From assembly GCA_032871835.1 (NCBI GenBank), contig CM065295.1:65345687-65409686 (forward strand): a stretch of DNA of 64,000 bases. Direction: 5' to 3'. The notes under the pieces were generated by a model. It was given only the letters and a program-made list of their open reading frames with translations. It was not told the origin of the DNA and did no database searches. This DNA is from Dipteronia dyeriana. Taxonomy: Eukaryota > Streptophyta > Magnoliopsida > Sapindales > Sapindaceae. This document shows, piece by piece, positions 1 through 11,099 of the stretch. The position numbers were made by a program, and so were the translations under genes. How positions within the stretch are numbered: position 1 is the first letter of the stretch; the number at the start of each line of letters is the position of its first letter.

Positions 1-396
1 GCGGGCTAAAAATGTCTAATTCCTGTGGGGGACAGTGAGGGAAACGGTGTCAGGAATACCGTATTTGTCCCTAAGACGGCTAATCGACTGAGGGTCGAAG
101 GTGGAGTCAGGGATGACCCTGAGTTCGAAGGGAATAGTCACCACTGAAGGAAGCTTCGCCACTATGATCTGACCCCTCCCAACTGCATCGACTCTCTCCC
201 TAACATCAGAATCTTCATCGACTAGGTTTAAGGGATTGCCAGAGTCGATAGAGACGTTCCTGCTAGAACCACGACGCTGGCGGAGCGGGGAAGATTCCTC
301 ATCGCTTGAAATTCCTCACACCCGCTTACGAGGAGCTAGGTTAGGGCCTCCGGTACCCTCAACCAAGGCATCAACATTATATGTGGAAGTCGACAT
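1..396 (-). pseudogene. gypsy-type gag-like N-terminal fragment, interrupted
   Basis: Reading the minus strand from an ATG at 394-396, a frame stays meaningful to the window edge. It opens with MSTSTYNVDAL, meets an in-frame TGA at 316-318, continues for about 100 codons rich in charged residues, and meets a TAG at 16-18. The later part contains LRDKYGIPDTVSL, which resembles the start of the conserved region of plant 'putative gypsy-type transposon' gag-like proteins. The family assignment is from memory of the motif and is tentative. The rest of the protein lies beyond the left edge. Two stops within 130 codons argue for a pseudogene. Confidence 0.4.
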
Positions 397-1379
397 TAAT
401 GGGTAAGAGAGGTGTGAAAGCAAGCGGAATATAGAGGGAAATTGGCAGAGAAAGCAGGGAAGAAGAAATTTGAAAATTTGAGATTTGAGAAAGTATGAGG
501 AAAGTGAAGGTAAGGCCGAGTTTAAATAGAGGATTATTGGCGATATCCTCGGGAAGATCACTTGGAGTCGTATTGCAGCCGTCTTTCTTCGAATAACACA
601 GTTTCGAATTCAAATATTGGGTAATTAATGAGAAGATTTCGCTCTCATTAGTTATCTTTATGGCGGAAAACTTTCTCAATTAAACAAGGAATCTGACTCC
701 AACCCCGATTCTACCACTAGTGTTCAAGTCAGAGGGGACTTCTTTTAATAGTGAAATTTGGCCAGGGGTCAAAGAGAAATTTTCCACCCATAATCGACAA
801 TCATGAAGCCGGAAAGATCGTAAAGCCACCTCGCAGGAGCAGGGAAGGCCGGCTCGACTTCAAAACTACCAGAAAACAAGCCAGGCGCTACTAGGACGAG
901 CCCCTCACAAGAGTACTAGAACCCGGGCTTCTCCAGGCCATCTATCGGGGAACCTCGGCTCTGAGGTCGAGCTCCACAACCACCCCATGAATGCCAAGGG
1001 AAGTCTCCAAGCTCAAGAGACATTCGAGAGAAGCCCATCAACCTCTCCAGAAGCCCGTTGTCCTTACTGGACATAAAGGAAGAATCACGCCTAAATCTAC
1101 ACTACCCCAGCTACCTCCCATGAAGGTCTACAAGAGCATCTCAAGCCTCCAAGGGTCAGGGAAAATCCATCTTAAGCTTCTAAGAACAGAGTCGGAGTAG
1201 GGATCTACCTCGCTCTACAGGGCAACAGGCAGCTGGCAAGGTGACCTCCATGAAAATTCATGACACGAGTGCACACATGATCATCTCCATGTAATATTTA
1301 CATGCACGTCAAGAATTTGATTCAAAAAAGGGAACACACTTATCTCTGTCAACGATATCATCGAATCCAGCAACAATTT
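397..1379. other. Decayed element flank, no gene seen
   Basis: This stretch has a higher GC content than the DNA that follows and is rich in TCGA-containing words, in the style of the neighbouring gypsy remnants. The only open frames are short (100 codons or fewer) and match no family I know. I read it as untranslated or decayed internal sequence of the same element. Confidence 0.3.
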
Positions 1380-1910
1380 AAATTCAAATGACGAATCCCG
1401 CCCGATAAGGAGGGAACGGATTCATGGGATCAAGGTAAAATATTTGCGAACTAAAAACCTCTTTGGACAATATATATATATATATATATATATGTGAGGC
1501 CAAGCATGGTAGAGGAAAAAAAAACAGAGAAAAACCTACATAGACTGAGATTTAGACAGAAAAAGATAGATAGCAACAGAGAGAGGAGAGAAAGAAAAGA
1601 ATATGGGAAGGCCTAAATTCTGTATTCAGAACACGGCCACCTTCGTTTCCACTGTTCGACCGGTACGGAGTTGCCACCACCCTACATCTTAGAGAGACTG
1701 TAAGCACACGAGAGAGTGATTTGTATTTTAAAGCAATCTATCAATAATATAAGCTCCAATTTACTGTTATTACGATCCAGCCTCTCGTCTATCTCTTAAC
1801 AGGTCGGGAACCAACTGTACCGACCCCGCCACAACTTTCGTGGTAGTGATATCGAGGGTGTTAACAGGAATTTCTCATCTCGAGCAAATTTCCCGTCAAC
1901 ATCATTAATT
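1380..1910 (+). mobile_element. LTR-like regulatory stretch (possible gypsy LTR)
   Basis: The order of signals resembles a plant LTR: a TATA-like (TA)n tract at about 1,470-1,493, a purine-rich A/G leader from 1,510 to 1,600, and an AATAATATAA polyadenylation-like word near 1,744. No matching second LTR, primer-binding site or target duplication could be identified, so both boundaries and identity are uncertain. Its orientation is opposite to the gag-like fragment at 1-396, so the two may belong to different insertions. Confidence 0.25.
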
Positions 1911-2179
1911 TATCAAACTGAACTAGATCATCTACTATAAGCACAAGTGAAAACCAGAAAAGCAAAACAAGTAAATAAATGAGTAGAATGCATAGAACAA
2001 GACAACTTTTATTGCATACCCATATAAAAAATCAAACACTACAATAAAAGAAGAACAAAAAACAACTTATACCCACTAATTGTAGAATTTTCCACGAAGC
2101 ATGCTAAATATTTTAACATGCAAATCATGCTAATATCATATATAAAAAACCCTATAAAGCTTCAAGTAAACTCACATGT

Positions 2180-2430
2180 TATCAATTAAACAAACCAGTC
2201 ATGCCCAATTAAACATATCAGTCATACCCAATTAAACACACAGGTTACACCAGTTCATACCCAATTAAACGCACCAGTTCATACTCAATTAAACACACCA
2301 GTTCATAACCAATTAAACACACCAGTTAACAACAATTAAACACACCAGTCATAACCCATTAAACACACTCGTTCACAACAATTAAACACATCAGTCATAA
2401 CCCATTAAGCACACCAGTGTACAAAATCAA
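2180..2430. repeat. 24-bp minisatellite, block 1
   Basis: About ten degenerate tandem copies of a unit close to CACACCAGTTCATACCCAAT plus TAAA (24 bp). Copies differ by point changes such as CATAACCC for CATACCCA and by small deletions. The block ends at the start of a non-repetitive module (2,440-2,795) and the same repeat resumes after it. Confidence 0.85.
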
Positions 2431-2499
2431 TTTCTTAAAATCCCTCCTCAAATTTCGTCAACCATTCACAAGTGAACAAAATCAATTTGTTATAATCAC

Positions 2500-2795
2500 T
2501 GTTAAAATATCAAAAACTATCACAACTTAACAAAATGAATTTGTTAATGTAAAAAACAAAATCAATTTCGAAATCTATCAATCAAAAATATAAAAAAATT
2601 GAAGCCATAAATCAAATGAAAAGAGGAAGTGCAAACTGTTGGTGACTGGTCGTTGTCGTCTCCGTCTCCACGTCGTCGTCACCGGCTCTTCGTGGTGGTG
2701 GTTGGCGTCTGCGTCGCTGGTCTCTCAAACTCGTCAGCTCGCATTGCCTCTCATCGCTTTCGTCTAGTCATCGGATCTGGACTCTCTCCGTTTGC
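2500..2795 (+). repeat. Pyrimidine-rich module, copy 1 (paralog at 4.26-4.72 kb)
   Basis: An A-rich leader with AAATTTGTTAATGT-like and AATTTCGAAATCTATCA words leads into AGAGGAAGTGCAAA and then a CGTCGTC/TCTCTC-rich stretch. The same order occurs at 4,260-4,720. The GC jump and CpG content look like the 5' untranslated region and first codons of a captured or transposon-borne gene, but the open frame (77 codons) matches nothing I recognise. Here the module is embedded in the 24-bp minisatellite. Confidence 0.5.
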
Positions 2796-3105
2796 ACGTT
2801 CGTCATACCAAATTAAACACACCAATCATACCCAATTAAACACACCCTTTCACACCAAGTAAACACATCAGTCATACCAAATTAAACACACCAGTCATAA
2901 CACCAGTTATAACCCATTAAACATATCCGTCCACAATAATTAAACTCACCAGTTCATACCCAATTAAACACATCAGTTTATACCCAATTAAACACACCCG
3001 TTCATAACAATAAACACACCAGTAATACCCAATTAAACACACCAGTCATAACCCATTAAACACACCCGTTCACAATAATTAAACACATCAGTCATACCCA
3101 AATTT
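2796..3105. repeat. 24-bp minisatellite, block 2
   Basis: A further dozen or so copies of the unit seen at 2,180-2,430, again with AATTAAACACACCAGT as the best conserved core. The copies become irregular after about 3,080 and grade into unique AT-rich DNA. Confidence 0.85.
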
Positions 3106-4260
3106 CACTTCATTAATTAATCCATAAAAAACACACAATTTCACATCACTCTGCTGGTTCCTGATAAACAAGTATCAATTGAAATCTCCTAAAATTAATA
3201 CTAAACTCATATTCATGAAACATGTGCACTCTTGTACAAAGTTAACAACCTCCACCAGTAATTCATTACATCATCACAACATCCATTTAGTTTAATAATT
3301 CATTTCACTTATCATCTTAAACGAACTATTAAATTGAAAAAAATAGCAATATCTGATAAACACACTATATATACTTGTTTATGCATGTATCCTATATAAT
3401 TCATTATACCAAAAGAAATGTCATATGGTCTGGATTCTACATCATCCTATATACATGAAATCTGTCAATCTTCTTTTTTAATAACAATATTATTATAAAA
3501 GCTAAGAAACACAACACAAGAAGCAACAAGCTGACCTCTCAGAACCAAGAAAACCAAGACCATGAAACAGACAACACAAAGAACAATAATAAGCAAAAGC
3601 AAAGACCCACAACACACGAGCAGAACCTCTACAGCTCAACAAACCCAAGACATACCACACAACAAACAATACACTAAAGCAAACCCAACACCAAAAAGAC
3701 AATTAAACATAACAACAACTGACTTGGAGCACAAGAACAAAATACTGTCCACCACCATAAAACATAAAACATTCAGTAAAAATACTCAGAAATAACATAA
3801 CAAATAACAATTAAAAGACAACGACTTGAAGAACAAGAACAAAACATTGTCCACCACCAAAACATAACATAACATAACAACAACTGACTTGAAGCACAAA
3901 AACAAAACACTGTCCACCACCATAAAACATAAAACATTCAGTAAAAATCCACAGTTATCCCAATAATTAATGGAGATATTGAAAAACAAACACAAATCCA
4001 CAGTTATCCCCATAGCAAAGACAAATTCACAGACATATTGAAAAATTATTAACAACACAATATTGAAAACAGAAAGCAAAACACAATACTGAATTAATTG
4101 AAATATTTACACTTGTTGGTGTATATAAATCAAAATCAACTCAAATCAAATCAAAATCCAAATCAAAATCAATTTCGAAATTGAATTCGAAATCAAAATT
4201 AACTCCATCCAAATGCCCAATTGCCCAAATGCACAAATGCAACCGAAAATACAAATAAAA
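3106..4260. repeat. A/C-rich low-complexity DNA with direct repeats
   Basis: Mostly A/C on the plus strand, with no supported gene. The segment around 3,740-3,790, containing CTGTCCACCACCATAAAACA and ATTCAGTAAAAAT, recurs at about 3,910-3,950. A related copy without the second half lies near 3,850. The open frames on both strands here are low-complexity artefacts. Confidence 0.5.
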
Positions 4261-4765
4261 AGAAACCCTAAAATCAATTTCGAAATCTATCACAAGTTAA
4301 CAAAATCAATTTGTTAATGTACCTATGAAAAATCAATTTCGAAATCTATCAAAATCAAATTCGAAATAGAATTTGAAATCAAAATCAATTTCGAAATGGA
4401 ATTTGATATCAAAATCACTTCTTCTTTTTTATAAATCAAATCCATAAATGCAACCGGAAATACAAATAAATTGAAACCCTAAAAGCAAATATAAAGAGGA
4501 AGTGCAAATCGTCGGTGATTGAAATCAAAGACGACGGTGACTGGAGTCAAACAGTTGTCACAGTCGATCGCCTCTCCTCTCTCTCCGGTGGTCACAGTCG
4601 GTCGACTCTTCTCTCTTGCGTCAACAACTCGGGCTTGTCTCTCTATCGGGGCTGGGTCAGGTCTTCGTCCTCTCTCTCCGTCTGCACCATCGTCGTCGGT
4701 GTTCCTCATTGCCTGACTCTGCTCTCTCTTTTGTGGTTTGTGATTCACAGTGAAGATGAATGAAA
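4260..4765 (+). repeat. Pyrimidine-rich module, copy 2
   Basis: Second copy of the module at 2,500-2,795. It shows the same AATTTCGAAATCTATCA words, then GAGGAAGTGCAAATCGTC, then a CpG- and CTCT-rich stretch. Open frames of 82 and 65 codons (plus) and 97 codons (minus) overlap here, but none is recognisable. The shared order makes this a dispersed duplicate or transposon part rather than a host gene. Confidence 0.5.
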
Positions 4766-5034
4766 CTCGCAAGTCTCAACTGACGGTTATGTAGTTTCTC
4801 AACTTTCTTTTTCCTTTTCTTTTAAATTTTGATTTCTTTATTAATTGATTTTTATTTTCTCTTGTTTTTTTATTTAGTTTTGTTTTTTAATTATTTTTTA
4901 CTAAAGGGTAATTTTGTACCAAAATTGGAAAATTTGGTAAAAACAATAAATTTACTAATCTTGGGTAAAAATAATAAACACACTAATTTTTTGGTTACTT
5001 TTAAAGTTATTCCTTTAAAATAACTAACGGACAT

Positions 5035-5462
5035 TTTGTAACTTCAAATTAATTTGGGGACATTAATTATACTTTTAAATTAAATAGGATTCACTTTATA
5101 ATTTTAAATTATTTAGAGTCCCATTTAAATTTTAAACTTTTGAGGGGTCACATTACAAATTTAAATTATTTGGGACCATTTTGTAATTTAAAACTTTAGA
5201 GGGATCAATTAATAATTTTAAATTATTAGGGACCACATCGTAAATTTATTTTTTAAGGGGTCACTTAATAATTTTATAATAGTTAGGGGTCACTTTGTAA
5301 TTTTAAATTTTTATGAGGTCACTTTGTAATTTTAAATGTTTGAGGTGTCACTTGATAATTTAATATTAGTAAGGGGTCACTTTATAATTTTTAATTATAT
5401 AGGTGTCACTTTATAATTTTTAATTATTTAGGGGTCACTTTATTATTTTAAATTATTTAGGG
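5035..5462. repeat. ~29-bp minisatellite, block 1
   Basis: Degenerate tandem array with core AGGGGTCACTTTGTAATTTT followed by AAATTATTT. About fourteen copies are readable. The array stops abruptly at 5,462, where an LTR-like sequence begins, and an array of the same unit resumes at about 7,695. Confidence 0.85.
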
Positions 5463-7667
5463 TGTAAGGACCTCGATTTTTTGATTGGCTTATTTCATTA
5501 CAAACCACACCACATTCGGGATGATTGTGTAATGGGTAGCTTAGGTCCTCATTGGCAAGCTTCCAAGCATCTCCATGACTTCAAGAGCAAAATGTATATT
5601 CACTTGACTTTGCCTCTTGTAGAGTTTAGGTGCACACACACACCTCATGCATGCTTTGTTGATCTTGCATTTGTGTTGATATTGTTTATATGTGTGCATC
5701 TCTTCACAATCACACTTGCACTTCATTTATAGATTTAAGTATGGTATTGTGTTGTGTTCGCGATTGCATGATGATGTGCTTGTTTTAGCGCGTTGAGTGA
5801 CCATATGAGAAGGCCTCATTCTTCTCTTGGTTTGGTTGTATTGAGTAAGGTGTCTAGTTTCAAAAAAGTGTATTTCAATGATTTAAATATTTTTTAAAAC
5901 TAACCTTTATATAGTCTTGTGACCATATCTTTTTATAAAATGATTCAAAACGAGTTTTGAAATTTTCTATACACACTAGAAACCCATACCTTTCCAACGG
6001 TATATTAATCGTAATATTTCATGACCGTTTGGATTGGTTTTGAAATCTCCAAAGTGACCAAAAAAACAGTACAACTCTGTTGTTGTCTGTTTCTGACCTT
6101 TGAGTAGAAATTAGACTTCCATACCTTTCCAACGGTATAATATACAAAAAGTTTGGATGTCGTTTGGTCATGTTTTGGGTTGCTTAAAGCTCGAGTTATT
6201 GTGCTGTCAGACATATATCGCGGTCTAGACCGCTTTTGGTGCATATACCTAGCCAGCGATCTAGGCAGCGGTAATGTCCAGCCATGCCCTGCTGCTTAGA
6301 CAACTGTCTGGACAGCTGCCTAGACACTTGTCTGGCCAGCTGTATGCCCAGCGGTCATGACGGGATTTCGTTTTCCAAATCCAAAACGATGTCGTTTTGT
6401 CTAGGGCTTTTATATATATGTTCTCTTTTTCTTCCTTGCCTCTTTAGAGCTCAAAGAATACATTTTTAGAGTGAGAGAACCTCCATTAGAGAGAGAAAGC
6501 TTCAAGCTTTGTTTTTGACTTTCCAAACCCAAAACCCATCTCTATCTTGCATCATTCTTCATCATATGAGCATGGGTGTTCTTTGTTTCATAACTAGGTA
6601 AGTAAGAACTTCATTGAACATCATTTATTGTTCTTCTTACTCTAGATAAGGTATTTATTGTTTGATTAAATACCTAGACTCTACTTTATTACATATATTT
6701 TTGAGTCTTGATAACATGATTAGGTTTGTTTATTGATAGCTAGCATTTAGGACATATTTTCCTCTAGCTAATTAGGTCATATTGATTGCATTTAATGACC
6801 ATGTCATGCTTAATGACAAATTATGTTGAAGTGGCTTTGTTTGATAACTAGATTGTAATATTGCATATACATATCTAGTTAAGTCTTTATGTATTGCATT
6901 TAGACATTATTGTTTATGTCTCATTGATTGTATTTATTGATTGTAAAATTGACCTTGATTATTTGTTGTGATAACTTGTGTTGGTTGGACTTTTATTGAC
7001 AATTAGGTTGTTAGATTTTATCTACATCTTATTGAGCTGTTATTTATGGGCAAATAGGCATTGTTGATAACTAGGATGTTATATTGCATTATCTACATCT
7101 ATTTAAGCATTTTGTGTTTAGTCTTACACATAATTGCAATTGAGCATAGTGTCATATATACACTTAGACCATATACTATTCATTGAGTCAAAGTCTTATG
7201 GCTTGGGGTGAAGTTGTACAAGCAAGAGAAGTCTTGCAACAAAGGGTGGGTTGGCAAGCAATTGGTTGGGAATCCACTGTAAAAGGCCTGAGGGATAGAG
7301 TAGAAGGTGCTCATGCCAAGAGTAGTGGATCAGGGGATATCACTAGGGACTGAACCAAGAGTGGTGAGTGGTAGTGGTCATAGCCTGAGGTTGTCGAGAG
7401 TGAGAGTCCGAATATCACTTGAGGGTGTAACTTTTTACTCATATAGTGGATTTCTGTGATCGAGTGTGGATCACTTAACAGCCCGTGGTTTTTCCCATTT
7501 TGAAGGTTTTCACTTATACATCTTGTGTTATTTATATTTCTGCACTTTACATATGATGTTGTTTGTATGTTTGTTTTATTGGGTGAATTTTGAATATTGA
7601 ATAATCAAGAAAAATTGGCAATTAATTTGATTAAAACCTATTCACCCTCCCTCTAGGTTATTAGACA
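5463..7667 (+). mobile_element. Solo-LTR-like copia LTR (large-LTR type)
   Basis: The sequence starts with TGTAAGGACCTCG and ends with CACCCTCCCTCTAGG...TTAGACA, typical of large plant copia LTRs. Inside are GCGGTCTAGACCGC and TGGACAGCTGCCTAGAC repeats of a U3, a TATA-like TTTTATATATAT at about 6,409, and a GAGAGAACCTCC leader. A U5-like stretch (GTGGATTTCTGTGATCG, then GTGGTTTTTCCC) lies near 7,448-7,500. No primer-binding site or coding sequence adjoins it. I could not find a clean 5-bp target duplication, partly because both flanks are minisatellite. A diverged relative lies in opposite orientation at 9.3-10.5 kb. Confidence 0.6.
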
Positions 7668-7694
7668 TACGTTTTAAAGTGTTATTAGGGAAAT

Positions 7695-8440
7695 TTCATA
7701 GGGTTCCATTTAAATTCTTAAATTTTGAGGGCTAACATTTCAATTTTACATTATTTGGGATCATTTTGTAATTTTAAATTTTAGTGGGGTCAATTAATAA
7801 TTTTAAATTATTAGCGATGTAATTTAAACGTTTGAGGGGTCACTTAATAATTTTAAATTAGTTAGGGGTCACTATGTAATTTTAATTGTTGAGGAATCAC
7901 TATATAATTTAATATATCTGAGGGGTCACTTTGTAATTTTAAAATTATTAGGGGTCACTATGTAATTTGAAATTACTCATGGTCACATTGTAAATTTAAA
8001 TTAATTAGGGTCCCTTTGTAATTTTAAATTTTTGAGGGAACACTATAATTTTAAAAAAACTAAAATCACTTAGCGTATGTAATTCCAAATTATTTTGGGT
8101 CACTTTGTAATTTAAATAATTTAGGGGATACCTTGTAATTTTAAATTATTTAGGGGTGACTTGATAATTTTTAATCTTTTTAGGATCACTTTATAATTTT
8201 TAATTATTTGGGATCACTTTGTAATTTTAATTATTTAGGGATCACTTTAAAATTTTAAATTATTAGGGGTCACTTCATAATTTTAAATTTGTGACACTTC
8301 GTAATGTTCTTTTTAAATTAATGAGGGGTCACTTTGTAATTTAAATTATTTTAGCTCTCTTTGTAATTTTTATTTATGTGGGGACACTTGTAATTTTAAT
8401 TTAATGAGGTGTCACTTTGTAAATTTTAAATCAATGGGGA
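7695..8440. repeat. ~29-bp minisatellite, block 2
   Basis: About 25 degenerate copies of the unit seen at 5,035-5,462. The first ~200 bp match the run starting at about 5,095 step for step, including the same variant units (CCATTTAAATTC, GGGATCAATTAATAATTTT). This suggests duplication of an array segment rather than simple splitting of one array by an insertion. Confidence 0.85.
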
Positions 8441-8731
8441 ACAATTGTGCATTGAGATCCCCGAAAATGAGTCCGAATTTTCTTGTTGAGTTATAAACCT
8501 CATAAAGTTGATGTAAAATCCATTATTTAGCATAATTTTGTGTTTAATTCATATTTAGGAGATCAAAATACTCTTTAATCTCTCCTCACTTTTAGCTTGA
8601 GAAACAATCAACATTAAAGAATAGCATAATTTTCTTTAGAACGTGTAGAAATTGACTATTTAGAAATTGTTACTCAATTATGCCTGGAAATTGTGAAATT
8701 AGAGGTTTGGCTTTTTTGTACTCTTTGGTGG

Positions 8732-9215
8732 GTTTCTCCTAGTGATGGGCATTTTACCATGGTGACCCACTTTCCCAGGGGCAAATTTCACCTCCAAATG
8801 GAGTTTGAGGGTGGAGGACCCCAAAACCTAAATTGGGGTGAGGGTGGGGAACCCTCCCACCCCTATTTCTCCATTTCCCCTATTTCCTAAATGAGATGGG
8901 GGTCATTTCTCCATTTCCTTCAAATACTATATACATGAATTTCTTTTCATATAAAATTTAACTCTAAGTCTCTAACCCTAGTAGACCTATATCTATATTT
9001 AAAAAATTATTTTTTTAATGTATTTATTTTGGATTAATTCAAACCAATTATATATTTTCAACTGAATATTTTGATTATTTTTCGAATTGGATATTAAAAC
9101 AGGATGAAATGAAAGATTTGTATGGTCAGATTTCGAATTCCAAATTCCAAATTCCAGACTTCAGATTAAAAATTGGGAATGAAAAAGGACCACCGCTCCC
9201 AAACCCTCCCCCCAC

Positions 9216-9246
<31 letters not shown>

Positions 9247-9277
9247 ATTGGGCCCTATGCTCATCCCTAGTTTCTCC
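8732..9277. mobile_element. hAT-type MITE with 8-bp target duplication
   Basis: The element spans 8,740-9,269 (530 bp). Its ends are TAGTGATGGGCAT and ATGCTCATCCCTA, inverted repeats matching at 11 of 13 positions. It is bordered by identical 8-bp direct repeats GTTTCTCC (8,732-8,739 and 9,270-9,277). An 8-bp duplication with a TA-starting terminus fits the hAT superfamily. There is no transposase. The interior has a GGGG/CCCC-rich left part and a long poly-C run on the right. Confidence 0.85.
9217..9246 (+). repeat. 30-bp poly-C homopolymer
   Basis: Thirty consecutive C residues lie just inside the right end of the hAT-type MITE. Such length is rare in an AT-rich plant background. The exact count may be affected by sequencing or assembly. 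Confidence 0.9.
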
Positions 9278-9299
9278 TAATTTTGGATTCGGTTTTAGA

Positions 9300-10490
9300 T
9301 TTAATTTATCTTAACAAGCAAAGTATTGTTATGGGATGGGGCCCATGGGGATGGCCTCTGATCACACTATCCTTAGTCACTAACACATTTCATTAAACCC
9401 GCGGACTTTTAATAGTGATTCTACATCAATTGCTTGTTCATTAACATTATTTGCACAAGACTTGACTCAAGAAGAGATTAAACAACCTAAGTGAATATAT
9501 TAAATGTTTTAAATGCAATTAATATTTGGCAAACATTAAATGCTTAATTAGGAAATAAAATATGCAGGCAATAATTCCTAATTATTAAAGTCTAGATGCA
9601 AAACATAAAGACTTTGCTAGAGAGGGCAAGAATGTCCTAGCCAGATGCAAGCTGTCATGAAAATCAATCTCAATTAACAAACAATGACTCAAACATATTC
9701 AAAATAAGCTAAAGAAGATGAGTCGTGCATTTAATCACACAATAAATGCTAAACATAGATAAGGATGAACAATAATAGTAATAATGAAATCTAAGACATG
9801 TTCAACTTACCTAGTCATGAAAACAAAGAAGACTTATGCTTGGATAATGAAAGGAGAATTAGATGAACATTTTGAGATTGATTGAGTAAAAATGGAGTCT
9901 TGGAGCTTCCTTACACTTGAATCACTTTTCTCTCTTTAAATCTGATTTTTAAGCTCTGAAAAATGTTAGGAGAAAGATATGAAGAATATATATGAAGTCC
10001 TAGACAAGACTACGTGGTTTTGAACATGGTAAAAAAAAATGCACCAAAACCGTGTGTGTGCCGCGGTTCGTGTAGAGGTCTAGACCACGATGCACACCAC
10101 GTGGAAAGTTACGAAAAATAACGCGGTTAAATTCGTTGGACAGGTGCAGAGCACCAACCGCGTAACCAACAGTGGGAGGCCTCTAGAAAACATCGTGGAT
10201 AAAACCGCGGTACATGCAATGGGCAAACACCACGCGACCAACCGCGGATACAATGCTAGAATGTATTGCGGTTTCTGCATGGTGTACCAACCGCGGTACA
10301 CACCACGACACAAATCGCAAAAAAAAAAAAAAAGATAAACTCTCTTTTCAACACAACAAAATACACCTAACCTATATGAATGTTGTGCAAGTGTGAAGTG
10401 AGTGAAATGCACACAAAAAGAAGCAAAATTAACATGCAAGACATGTAAGCAAATGAAATTAAATGTAAGATTAATTATCATATGCAAGCT
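9300..10490 (-). mobile_element. Diverged copia LTR, inverse relative of the 5.5-kb LTR
   Basis: Read on the minus strand this repeats landmarks of the 5,463-7,667 LTR in the same order. A U3-like zone has CCGCGG and GGTCTAGACC words (10,040-10,320). The transcribed part contains TTCTTTGTTTTCATGACTAG and GGTAAGTT (about 9,810-9,835), matching TTCTTTGTTTCATAACTAGG in the other copy (6,580-6,600). A GTGTGATTAAATGC-type segment follows near 9,740. Termini could not be fixed. The overlapping 135-codon minus-strand frame is part of the LTR and not a gene. Confidence 0.5.
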
Positions 10491-11099
10491 AGTGAGTGTG
10501 CAACTAAATCTCTTTAAGAAGTCGAGCTATTCAAGATAATTGTACAACATAGTAAACAACGTACCGTGTAATAGTTCTTGACTCCATGTCAAGCTATTTA
10601 AGATAATTGTACAACATGGTATCTTAAGCAATAAAATTCACTTCGATGACAATTGTCGATCAAGGTAGTTAGAAGATTTTTTTCTCTACTTGGTGTATCT
10701 TAACCACAAAAACGTGGTACATAAATATCTAACTTTTTGAATTTTTGAACTCTAGGTCGAGTTATTAAAGGAATCATGGTTGAAAAATTCTCCTCGGATT
10801 AATTTGTTGAACTAAGATCTGTTTCAAGCTTGTAGACATCTGTAAATTAAAATTGAACAAGATAGATTTTATTATTCATCTACTTGATTTGTCGACCTAA
10901 GAGAAAAAATTGCATTCTACTTCAAGAAACGAAATCATATACTATGTATATAACTAAGTTTATTGATACTTATAGTTGATTAGAAGAAACGAAACAAGTG
11001 CACAACAACAAAAATATTACAATACATCAAAATGGGTAAAATATTGTCCACCCTTTTGACCAAATATATATATATAAGAGATATATAAGAGAGTGCTTA
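10491..11099. other. AT-rich DNA, no gene seen
   Basis: Nothing coding was recognised. The word AAGATAATTGTACAACAT occurs twice, at about 10,533 and 10,603, in otherwise unremarkable sequence. Confidence 0.4.

Noticed and set aside
4479..4772. 97-codon minus-strand and 82-codon plus-strand frames near 4.6 kb
   Set aside because: They overlap each other in a CpG-rich module, neither is recognisable, and the paralog at 2.6 kb does not preserve either frame.
5458..7690. TAGGG on both sides of the 5.5-kb LTR as a 5-bp target duplication
   Set aside because: The right copy is 18 bases past the LTR-like CA end, and TTAGGG is part of the minisatellite unit, so a match by chance is expected.
10080..10487. 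135-codon minus-strand frame with hydrophobic residues, suggesting a small membrane protein
   Set aside because: It lies in the U3-like part of an LTR and has no homologous residues I recognise. Overlapping plus-strand frames are equally long.
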